Source: DATAOG01 sp963782885 | GTDB lineage: Bacteria; Pseudomonadota; Alphaproteobacteria; Geminicoccales; Geminicoccaceae | Reading direction: 5' to 3' | Assembly (NCBI GenBank): GCA_963782885.1 | Contig: CAWALL010000008.1 | Location: 724,565 to 788,564, forward strand | Length of the DNA stretch: 64,000 nt | Shown: piece by piece, positions 53,804 through 60,810 of the stretch | How positions within the stretch are numbered: position 1 is the stretch's first letter | How the letters are laid out: each line of letters opens with the position of its first letter | Made by a program: the position numbers and the translations under genes | The notes under the pieces: model-generated | What the model was told of the DNA's origin: nothing | What the model saw: the letters and a program-made list of their open reading frames with translations, nothing else | Databases searched by the model: none

Positions 53804-54742
53804 TCAGAGCCCGCCCGCGACCCGGCGCTCGAGCCGCAGCAGCAGCTGTTCGAGCTCGGCGCGGTCCCGGTCGTCGAGCCTGGCCCCCGGCGGCCGCAGC
53901 GCCGGGCTCGCGATCACGCCCCGGCGGTACAGGATCTGCTTGCGGATCGCGAGCCCGATCCCCGGCTGCTGCTCGTAGCGGATCAGCGGCAGATAGGCGT
54001 CGTAGAGATCGAAGGCGTCGTCCTCGCGCCCGGCCGTGAACCGCTCGTAGACCTCGACCAAAAGCTCCGGATAGGCGAAGCCGGTCATGGCGCCGTCGGC
54101 ACCGCGGGCGAGCTCGAGCGGATAGTACAGCGCGCCGTTGCCGATCAGGATCGCGACCCGGCGGCGGCCGTCGCGCTCGGCGCTCGCGCGCAGTCGCGAG
54201 AGCTTGCCGAGCCCCGGGCAGTCCTCGTGCTTGAGGATCTTGATCTGCGGCAGCTCGTCGATCAGCCGGTTGAGCAGGCCGACCGAGAGCTGGACCCCGC
54301 TCGCCTGCGGATAGTCCTGGAGCACGAGCGGCACGTCCTCGCCGATCGCCTGGCAGAGCTGGTGGACATAGCCCTCGATCTGCTCGTCGGTCGCGAGGCC
54401 CGCGGGCGGCGCCGCCATGACCGCAGCCGCGCCCAGCGACATCGCATCGCTGGTCAGCGCCGCCAGCGTCGCGAGCCCGGGGCTGCTGACGCCGACCACC
54501 ACCGGGACCTCGCCCGCGATCTGGCGCAGCGTCGCCTGGATCACCGAGCGGGCCTCGTCGTAGGTCAGCTTCTGCGCCTCGCCCATGATGCCCAGGATCG
54601 CGACGCCGTGCACGCCCGCGTCGATGTAAAAGCCGATCAGCCGCTCCAGGCTCTTGAAATCGAGCGCGCCCTGGTCGGCAAAGGGCGTCGCGGCGATCAC
54701 GATCACGCCCTTGGCGCTTTCGTCGAGCAGATGTCCAGCCAT
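53804..54742 (-). CDS. Dihydrodipicolinate synthase-family lyase (DapA-like)
   Basis: 312-aa class I aldolase-type TIM barrel. ESAKGVIVIAATPFADQGAL then DFKSLERLIGFYIDAGVHGV is the family start. The Tyr of the proton relay is in LVLQDYPQASGVQLSVGLLN, the Schiff-base Lys in IKILKHEDCPGLGKLSRLRA. Start ATG at 54742 is used; a GTG 12 nt upstream is possible. GVHGVAILGIMGEAQKL replaces the canonical GTTGE loop (GIMGE), so a true DapA role is unlikely; other family members act on sugar acids or oxo-acids. Alone on its strand. Confidence 0.82.
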   Translation of the reverse strand: MAGHLLDESAKGVIVIAATPFADQGALDFKSLERLIGFYIDAGVHGVAILGIMGEAQKLTYDEARSVIQATLRQIAGEVPVVVGVSSPGLATLAALTSDAMSLGAAAVMAAPPAGLATDEQIEGYVHQLCQAIGEDVPLVLQDYPQASGVQLSVGLLNRLIDELPQIKILKHEDCPGLGKLSRLRASAERDGRRRVAILIGNGALYYPLELARGADGAMTGFAYPELLVEVYERFTAGREDDAFDLYDAYLPLIRYEQQPGIGLAIRKQILYRRGVIASPALRPPGARLDDRDRAELEQLLLRLERRVAGGL

Positions 54743-55072
54743 GACTGCGCTCACCCCGCAGAGATCATGACCCGCATCCGAGCATCTGTACGCGTGGACC
54801 GCAAGCGGGATGGCAGATCAGACTGCCGCCGGGAATTGCAACTGAAAATATAATCATGTTCGAGATAGCTCTCGTAATGGACCATACTTGAGCTGAAAGC
54901 CGGGGCTTCTTCCCAACTTCTCAGTTGACGCGGGACCGGTTCCCTGCAATCGCTGAGCAAACAAGGTCAATCAAGGCCGCTGCGGCATCAATCGAGCGCC
55001 GTCTGACCAGCCACCCGCCGGAGGGCGCCTATCGCTTCAGGCGCAACCCCCGGGCGTTGCCGGAGCCAAGGG
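54743..55072. other. Divergent intergenic region with AT-rich island
   Basis: 330 bp between the DapA-like gene (minus) and the coiled-coil protein gene (plus). Around 54836-54900 the base composition drops sharply in GC. TATAAT at 54849-54854 is a perfect -10 hexamer for the plus strand, but no good -35 lies 16-18 bp upstream. Nothing else identified. Confidence 0.4.
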
Positions 55073-55672
55073 ATGCCTCAGGGTCGTCGTTCCACCCCGG
55101 TGCTGCAGGAGCTGTTCGCGGATCGGCAGGTCTACGTGCGCAGCGGCCTGACCAGCCGCTACGTCATGCTGTCGCGCTCGCTGCAGATCTCGGTCGCGAT
55201 CGGCCTCGGACTGGTCGTGCTCTGGCTCGGTCTGGCATCGTACGCCGCGATCGCCAAGCATCTCGAGACGCTCGCGCAGGGCCGCGAGCTGGCCCGGCTG
55301 GAGAGCATCACCAAGACCCTGCGGACCACGGTCGAGGACTCCCGGAGCACTCCGGCAGCCAGTCCGCAGGCCAAGGTGGTGCCCGACCTGGTCGCCGAGC
55401 TGTCGGACGCCAGAGCTGCCCGCGAGCGGGCGCAGACGCTGGCCGACGCGGCCGCCGGCGAGGCGGACGAGCTGCGTCACGAGCTCGCCCTCGCCCACGA
55501 TCAGATCCGGGAGCTCAAGTGCGATCTGGCCCGGGCCGAGGCGGCGCGTCGGACCGTGGCCGACCGGGTCGCCAAGCTCGACGGCGGCAAGCGCCCCCCG
55601 GTGCCGGACGGTGCCGAGGTCACCCTGGCCGGACAGCTGGTGCTCGCCGACCCTGCCTGCCCGCCGCGCTGA
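55073..55672 (+). CDS. Membrane-anchored coiled-coil protein resembling the N-terminus of DUF5930/M23 proteins
   Basis: 199 aa. RQVYVRSGLTSRYVMLSRSL then one TM helix (QISVAIGLGLVVLWLGLASY) resembles the cytoplasmic-TM start of alphaproteobacterial M23 peptidases (DUF5930). It is followed by heptad-like coiled coil (DARAARERAQTLADAAAGEA, DELRHELALAHDQIRELKCD, LARAEAARR). The peptidase domain that normally follows is absent; the frame ends at VLADPACPPR. Either a stand-alone adaptor or a truncated relic. 55673-55920 downstream shows no gene. Confidence 0.55.
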   Translation: MPQGRRSTPVLQELFADRQVYVRSGLTSRYVMLSRSLQISVAIGLGLVVLWLGLASYAAIAKHLETLAQGRELARLESITKTLRTTVEDSRSTPAASPQAKVVPDLVAELSDARAARERAQTLADAAAGEADELRHELALAHDQIRELKCDLARAEAARRTVADRVAKLDGGKRPPVPDGAEVTLAGQLVLADPACPPR

Positions 55673-55920
55673 CTGGCGTGCCGTTATGGCCCCGTCGACG
55701 GCGGAGCGTCCCGTCCGGCCGGGGCCGACCATGGTCCGGGATGCCGTCGCGAGCCGAGCGCCTGGCGCGCCGGTCAACCGATCATCGGAGGTCAGGCGCT
55801 TCAGCGAGCCGTTTGAGCAACGCCGGCGGGGCCAGCGCACGGGAAGGCGTGGTACGCCAGGTTCTGGTTGTCGGCCGATGCGATACGAGAAAGGGGTGAA
55901 GGCCTGAGCCACCAATTCGA

Positions 55921-55996
55921 TGGTAGCGGAGGAGGGACTCGAACCCCCGACCCATGGATTATGATTCCACTGCTCTACCAACTGAGCTACTCCGCC
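55921..55996 (-). tRNA. tRNA-Met (CAT), elongator type
   Basis: 76 nt including an encoded CCA. On the minus strand: acceptor GGCGGAG...CTCCGCT (one G-U pair at position 1), D arm AGCTCAGTTGGTAGAGC, anticodon loop ATCATAA with CAT, T arm GGGGGTTCGAGTCCCTC. The G1-U72 pair and D-loop sequence fit elongator rather than initiator Met (inference). Confidence 0.93.
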
Positions 55997-56010
55997 CCAA
56001 ACCTGAGCAG

Positions 56011-56039
56011 GCTATAGGATTGCCCGCTTCCCGGGTCAA
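56011..56039 (-). promoter_or_regulatory. Sigma70 promoter of tRNA-Met
   Basis: On the minus strand TTGACC (56039-56034) and TATAGC (56016-56011) with a 17-bp spacer, 14 bp before the tRNA 5' end. Good match and spacing. Confidence 0.65.
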
Positions 56040-56205
56040 GCCTGCGGCGGCCGCGCCCCTCGATCCAGCCGCTCCAGCCGCCGACGGGATATAGGCATCA
56101 GGCCGGCCGCCCGCCATGCCACGTGATCGTCCGACAACGCAAGCTGCCGATCACAAAGGCAATCGCCCCTTGCCCGATTAAAGAACCTTTTTCCGCCGTG
56201 TCGCT

Positions 56206-57594
56206 CTAAAGATCGGCGGTGCGTTCGCCGCCGCCGGGACGCAGCTGCCGCTCAATTCGTCGGTCCGATATCGGGCGCGTCGGTCGTAAATCGAGACGAT
56301 GAAAATTCCAGGACACGAGGATGGCAATCGCTGCCAGGATGACATAGGTGAAGAAGCCGCCGGCATAACCCTGCTTTCCGAGTGCATCCACGGTCGCGCC
56401 GAGGAAGGGCGGAATGATGAAGCCGCCGCCGGCTCCGAGCCCCCCCACCAGACCCGACGCGCCGCCCACGGCCCCGGGCACGTATTTCGGCACCATCTTG
56501 AAGACGGCGGCGTTGCCAATTCCCATGCCCAGAGCGATCAGCAGCTCGCCTGCGAGATCCTGGTAAAAATCTTCCACGAAGGTGAGCACCAGCGCGCCCA
56601 GCAGCACGAGGGTGAAGGCCATGACCGCGGTCCGCTCGCCGCCGATCTTCTCGGACACCGTGCCGCCGAAGACCCGTATGAGCGCCGCGAGGATCGAAAA
56701 GCCGAGCCCGCCGATGGCACCGGCCGCGCGGGGATCCAAGTTATGGAGATTGATCCAGTAGGTCGGGAACCAAGCGGTGAGCGCGAGAAAGCCGCCGAAG
56801 GACACGAAGTAGAGCGTGACCAGGCCCCAGGTGCGGGGATCCTCGGCCGCGGTGATCACGGCCTGCCAGACCGTACCAGTCGGGAACAGCTCCTGTCCTT
56901 TCTCCCTGGCGATTTTCCGGCTCTGCTCGAAGTCGAGCCCTTGACGGCGCAGTTGGAAGAAATAGGCGTCTTGCGCGAAAAACAGATAGATCGTCGCGCC
57001 GACCGTGAGGAAAAGCAGCCACGCGAGGTAGGAGCCGGCAAGCCCCCAGACCGCGATCGCGTAGGGCAGAAGCAGGGTGAAGATGCCGGGCGCGAGATTG
57101 CCGATGCCGCCATAAGCGCCGAGCACGGTGCCCTGGCGGGATTGCGGATACCAGTAGGAGACCTGCGGAATCCCCACCGAGAACGAGGCGACGCCGCATC
57201 CGCTCAGGAAGCCGAACATGACGATGATCGGATAGGCGCTGATCGTCAGGGTCTTGACCGTCACGAGAATGAACACCAGGCCCCACATGCCGATCAGCGA
57301 CAGACCGAACAGCGTCAGCATCGGCAGGCGGCCGCCAACCCGGTCGACCCAGGCGCCGAACGGAATCCGCAGGAGCGAACCAGTGAGCTGCGGCGCGGCC
57401 ACAAGAAGCCCGAGCGCCAACCCGCTGAGCTCCATCTGCTGCTGGAAATATTTGGCCGCCGGCCCGTAGAGCGCGACGGCGGCGAAGCCGACGAAGAACC
57501 CCCAGGTCCCCATCGTCAGACCGAGGGCCGGATTTCCTCCCAGCTCATAAGAACCGGTTGACCGACTGGCCACCGCGCCGGCTTCGTCCGCCAT
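56206..57594 (-). CDS. narK: NNP-family nitrate/nitrite MFS transporter (NarK-like)
   Basis: 462-aa inner-membrane transporter with about 12 helices. Start ATG at 57594 (MADEAGAVASRSTGSYELGG) has a GGAGCG site; upstream in-frame sequence is unlikely. Landmarks of the nitrate/nitrite porter family: LTGSLLRIPFGAWVDRVGGR, YGGIGNLAPGIFTLLLPYAI, and the second nitrate signature region LGMGIGNAAVFKMVPKYVPG, GGASGLVGGLGAGGGFIIPP. Probably nitrate uptake and/or nitrite export. No nitrate reductase gene is in the window. An FNR-type box lies 87 bp upstream. Complete. Confidence 0.85.
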   Translation of the reverse strand: MADEAGAVASRSTGSYELGGNPALGLTMGTWGFFVGFAAVALYGPAAKYFQQQMELSGLALGLLVAAPQLTGSLLRIPFGAWVDRVGGRLPMLTLFGLSLIGMWGLVFILVTVKTLTISAYPIIVMFGFLSGCGVASFSVGIPQVSYWYPQSRQGTVLGAYGGIGNLAPGIFTLLLPYAIAVWGLAGSYLAWLLFLTVGATIYLFFAQDAYFFQLRRQGLDFEQSRKIAREKGQELFPTGTVWQAVITAAEDPRTWGLVTLYFVSFGGFLALTAWFPTYWINLHNLDPRAAGAIGGLGFSILAALIRVFGGTVSEKIGGERTAVMAFTLVLLGALVLTFVEDFYQDLAGELLIALGMGIGNAAVFKMVPKYVPGAVGGASGLVGGLGAGGGFIIPPFLGATVDALGKQGYAGGFFTYVILAAIAILVSWNFHRLDLRPTRPISDRRIERQLRPGGGERTADL

Positions 57595-57680
57595 GATGCG
57601 TCGCTCCGCATGGATTCCGTTGGAGCGCGCCTGTGGGCTGCCCCGCACTCGCCCTTCTATCGGATGAGCACCTCACTCCC

Positions 57681-57694
57681 TTGATCCACGTCAA
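57681..57694 (-). promoter_or_regulatory. FNR/ANR-type box upstream of the NarK-like gene
   Basis: TTGATCCACGTCAA at 57681-57694 matches the FNR consensus TTGAT-N4-ATCAA at nine of ten positions (one mismatch, G for A). Its centre is 93 bp from the start codon, leaving room for a class II promoter: a -10-like GATAGA (reverse complement at 57657-57662) lies 28 bp away. Predicts oxygen-dependent control of the transporter. No FNR-type regulator is in the window. Confidence 0.6.
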
Positions 57695-58175
57695 ATTGTC
57701 GTACCCCTTTAGCAGCGCCGGTTGCGTCCGCGCGATGCCCGACCGCAGCGACGGTCACAGCAGCCCGGAGAAACGCCTCCACGGTCAAGTCGGTCTGACG
57801 AAGGACCGAGTGCAGGACCGGGCGCTTGAGGTCTCCCCGGGGCGCGATCCATCCGATGCAATGTCAAGTGCCGCTGTATGTACTGGAGGGAGTGACCACA
57901 GAGCCGATTGATCGCAGGCTGGGCTGACGCGATCGCCGTCTCGATCGCCCAGCCCCAAATGGCGGATTTTCGCACGTCGGGGTCTCCACCGAGCGACCCC
58001 GGATCGAGGCCATCGCGGCTGGAGCAATCTTGAGGGCCGCCTGGGTGCCGTCAATCGCGCGCGTGGTGCCGCGCCGTGCGGATGGCGGACCATGCCCAGT
58101 CCTGGCTTTGCTGAACCAGCCTTGCTGGAAAAGCCGTATTTGCCCGGCTGCAGATGCCGGTTTCGAGCCCGGCGT
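57695..58175. other. Gene-free stretch between narK and the lipoprotein gene
   Basis: 481 bp. Frames on both strands are arginine/proline-rich and non-protein-like. I see no transposase, RNA gene or repeat. Slightly less GC-rich than coding regions, consistent with decayed DNA. Confidence 0.4.
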
Positions 58176-58493
58176 TCACTTCAATACGTAGCATGCTACC
58201 CCTGCTGCATCGGCAAAACGCGTGATCGCCTGTGAATGAACTTCACAATTGTTATTATTGCTGTTGTATTCAATTGCAGTGCATGGCGTGCTGCCATTGA
58301 AGCATCGTGCTTTGCATTCGTCCAAGGATAGCCCGGCGCTGTATTTAGGATGACCATCACCGCCGTCGGCGGTCCGACAGCCGCCATTTCCGAGTAGCGT
58401 CAACCGGTCCTGCTCGTCGCCCCAGCACCCCTGCACCGCCAGGGCGAGGCCGACGACCGCGAACCAAGACGCCATCTGTTTTGGTTTGCCCAT
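58176..58493 (-). CDS. Small secreted lipoprotein-like protein with PAN/apple-like cysteine pattern
   Basis: 105 aa. N-terminal signal with a near-lipobox (GLALAVQGC, Gln at -2 is atypical). The mature part (SLDECKARCFNGSTPCTAIE, YNSNNNNCEVHSQAITRFAD) has a Cys spacing resembling PAN/apple domains, which mediate protein or sugar binding. It ends AAGVACYVLK. Short asparagine run NSNNNN. Stands alone on the minus strand; probably envelope-exposed. Function unknown. Confidence 0.6.
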   Translation of the reverse strand: MGKPKQMASWFAVVGLALAVQGCWGDEQDRLTLLGNGGCRTADGGDGHPKYSAGLSLDECKARCFNGSTPCTAIEYNSNNNNCEVHSQAITRFADAAGVACYVLK

Positions 58494-58912
58494 CTCTCCT
58501 CTCTCTCTGTCCGCGGCTCCCGAGCCCAGGGAGCGCCGCGGATCCCTCTGCGGTCGTCGCCGGCCGGCACTGCCGATCGTCTACGCACGGTAAGCACGAT
58601 ATTCTCGCAAAGGTCCCGTTAACGCTTCATTTCGCTCGTCGCCAGTCCTGCACCACCAGCGCCTGCTGCAGATCGAGTGCCGCCTGGAGCTGGTCGACGG
58701 ACGCCCTGCGGCCGCTGATCTGGCTGGATCGGACGCCGTCCGACAGAGGGCTGGCGATCTCCGTGGCGCCGCTCCGACGGCGCCGGGAGCGCGGTGCTGT
58801 CACCGCCGCCCGAAGGACGAAGGAGGAGGCGCCCCGGCGCTACCCGCTCGGCACTGCAGCGGCTCGGCTTCGGTTCAGGTTTGCCGTGGTGACTTCAGGC
58901 GGAGGCGTTAGA
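58494..58912. other. Gene-free stretch upstream of the methyltransferase
   Basis: 419 bp. On the minus strand, 58627-58760 reads like the end of a protein (TEIASPLSDGVRSSQISG, RRASVDQLQAALDLQQALVV, QDWRRAK, then TGA), with no start or upstream continuation in frame. It may be a relic. The last 20 bp provide the GGAGG site for the methyltransferase. Otherwise nothing. Confidence 0.35.
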
Positions 58913-59986
58913 ATGATCATGGCGTTGCTGCGAGCGGTCGGGGGCAGCCCAGTGGAACAGCCCGAGCTCTTGTCGCGCGAGGCGGGACGGTCGGCGCCCG
59001 GCCTGATCGCGGAGATGGCGCGCCTCTATTATCTGTCCCGCGCAATTCATGTTGCGGCCGAGATCGGCATCGCCGATCGCCTTGGGGACCAACCGGTCGC
59101 GGTCGACGAACTGGCTCGCAGGACCGGGACCCACGCGGGAAGCTTGAGGCGGCTGCTCCGGTTCCTGGCGGCCTATGGCGTGTTTGCGGAGAGCACGCCG
59201 GGACGGTTCCGCAATACGGTCCTGTCCGCGGCGCTTCGCGATGATCATCCGCATTCGATACGCGCCCATGTGCGCAGGACCGAGGCCTCCTGGTGGTCGG
59301 CCGCATGGGAGCTGGAGCATGCGGTCCGTACCGGGGAAGCGGCCTTCACCAAGGTCCACGGCATGCCCTTCTTCGAGCACATTCGGGGCGATGCCGAGGC
59401 GCAGAAGCGGTTCGACGAAGGAATGGCACGCTCTTCGGATGCCAACGACGCGGCGATCGCCGCTGCGTTCGACTTCGGGCGCTTTCACCGCATCGTCGAC
59501 ATCGGGGGCGGCCGTGGCGGCCTGCTGCGCCAGATCCTCACGCACGCCCCGCGAGCAGTGGGCGTGCTGTTCGAGCAGTCTCAGGTCCTGCAACAGGCAA
59601 CCAGGCTGCAGGAGCCCGCTCTCCTGGGGCGGGTGGAGCTGGTCGCGGGCGATTTTTTCGAGTCCGTCCCGGCCGGCGGCGACTGCTATGTCATCAAAGG
59701 GGTGCTGCATGATTTCGACGATCAGCAATGCATTACGATTCTCGCCAACTGCCGCCGTGCGATGCGTCCCGACGGCTGCGTGCTGCTCGCCAACCAGGAC
59801 CTGCCGTCGCCGATCGATGGCCCACATCCCAATCTGACCATGGACATCCACATGATGACGCTACTCGGGGGGCGCGAGCGCTCTGCCCCCGAATGGTCGG
59901 CGCCGTTGCAGCGCGCCGCGCTCCGGCTGACCGCTACCGTCCAGACCGAAGTCGGCTTCGCGCTGGTGCGGGCAGACCCGGTATAA
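58913..59986 (+). CDS. SAM-dependent O-methyltransferase (COMT/hydroxyneurosporene type)
   Basis: 357-aa methyltransferase of the plant-COMT-like family. An N-terminal winged-helix dimerisation domain (ARLYYLSRAIHVAAEIGIAD, ELARRTGTHAGSLRRLLRFL) precedes the catalytic Rossmann domain with SAM motif IVDIGGGRGGLLRQILTHAP, then VELVAGDFFESVPAGGDCYV and IKGVLHDFDDQQCITILANC with the likely catalytic His in VLHDF. Start ATG at 58913 follows GGAGG; ATG at 58919 is an alternative. Substrate unknown (small hydroxylated aromatic, carotenoid or antibiotic). No biosynthetic neighbours. Confidence 0.85.
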   Translation: MIMALLRAVGGSPVEQPELLSREAGRSAPGLIAEMARLYYLSRAIHVAAEIGIADRLGDQPVAVDELARRTGTHAGSLRRLLRFLAAYGVFAESTPGRFRNTVLSAALRDDHPHSIRAHVRRTEASWWSAAWELEHAVRTGEAAFTKVHGMPFFEHIRGDAEAQKRFDEGMARSSDANDAAIAAAFDFGRFHRIVDIGGGRGGLLRQILTHAPRAVGVLFEQSQVLQQATRLQEPALLGRVELVAGDFFESVPAGGDCYVIKGVLHDFDDQQCITILANCRRAMRPDGCVLLANQDLPSPIDGPHPNLTMDIHMMTLLGGRERSAPEWSAPLQRAALRLTATVQTEVGFALVRADPV

Positions 59987-60150
59987 GTTGGCCGGCGCGC
60001 GTGGCCAGATCTGCGGCGCGCATGCCGACGCCCTCATTGCGCTCGGGAGCGTCCATGTACCTGTTCGGCGCGGGCACGCAGGACCAAGCCGGCGAGGTGA
60101 GCGATCTCGAGTTTCTCCATCGTAGCGCCAGGCGGGTCCGGCGAAGCGAA

Positions 60151-60172
60151 AGGGGCGGCCAAAGCCGCCCCT
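60151..60172 (-). terminator. Terminator-like hairpin after the formate dehydrogenase beta gene
   Basis: aggggcggc (60151-60159) pairs with gccgcccct (60164-60172) around a caaa loop, 30 bp beyond the fdhB stop at 60203. On the minus strand the stem is followed by TTTCG, only three T. May serve both convergent genes. The remaining 59987-60150 holds nothing. Confidence 0.55.
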
Positions 60173-60202
60173 GGTGAAAGCTCGGCCTGCAGGCGCTGCC
60201 TG

Positions 60203-60799
60203 CTAGGCGCCGCCTTTGAGCTGGTAGGCAGTGCCCCAGCCCCAGGCGCCGGAGCCGAAGCCGCGGGCGACCACGCGCTCGCGGTAGATGTTGGAGATCA
60301 CGTCGCCGTCGCCGCCGAGGAGCGCCTTGGTCGCGCACATCTCGGCGCACAAGGGGAGCTTGCCTTCGGCCAGCCGATTGCGGCCGTATTTCTGGAACTC
60401 GGCCTCGCTGTTGTCGGCCTCCGGACCGCCGCCGCAGAAGGTGCACTTGTCCATCTTGCCGCGACTGCCGAAGTTGCCGGCCTGGGGATACTGCGGGGCG
60501 CCGAACGGGCAGGCGTAGAAGCAATAGCCGCAGCCGATGCACAGGTCCTTGGAATGCAGCACCACGCCCTGCTCGGTCTGGTAGATGCAGTCGACCGGGC
60601 AGACCGCGATGCAGGGCGCGTCCGAGCAGTGCATGCAGGCGACGGAGATCGAGCGCTCGCCGGGCTCGCCGTCGCTGATCGTGACCACACGCCGGCGGTT
60701 GATGCCCCAGGGCACCTGGTTCTCGTTCTTACACGCGGTGACGCAGGCGTTGCATTCGATGCAGCGCTCGGCATCACACAGGAACTTCATCCGTGCCAT
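60203..60799 (-). CDS. fdhB: Formate dehydrogenase FDH3-type beta (4Fe-4S) subunit
   Basis: 198-aa electron-transfer subunit. MKFLCDAERCIECNACVTAC, VACMHCSDAPCIAVCPVDCI, CIGCGYCFYACPFGAPQYP, and KCTFCGGGPE supply cysteines for four 4Fe-4S clusters. Length and Cys arrangement are those of the FDH3-type beta subunit. Lies 11 nt after the alpha gene. The third, cytochrome-b gamma subunit usually found next is absent here, so electron transfer to quinone must use a gamma subunit encoded elsewhere or a different acceptor (inference). Confidence 0.9.
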   Translation of the reverse strand: MARMKFLCDAERCIECNACVTACKNENQVPWGINRRRVVTISDGEPGERSISVACMHCSDAPCIAVCPVDCIYQTEQGVVLHSKDLCIGCGYCFYACPFGAPQYPQAGNFGSRGKMDKCTFCGGGPEADNSEAEFQKYGRNRLAEGKLPLCAEMCATKALLGGDGDVISNIYRERVVARGFGSGAWGWGTAYQLKGGA

Positions 60800-60810
60800 G
60801 GTTCAGCTCC

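Noticed and set aside
57709..58093. Possible transposase remnant between narK and the lipoprotein gene
   Set aside because: No DDE motif, no inverted repeats or target duplication; frames look random.
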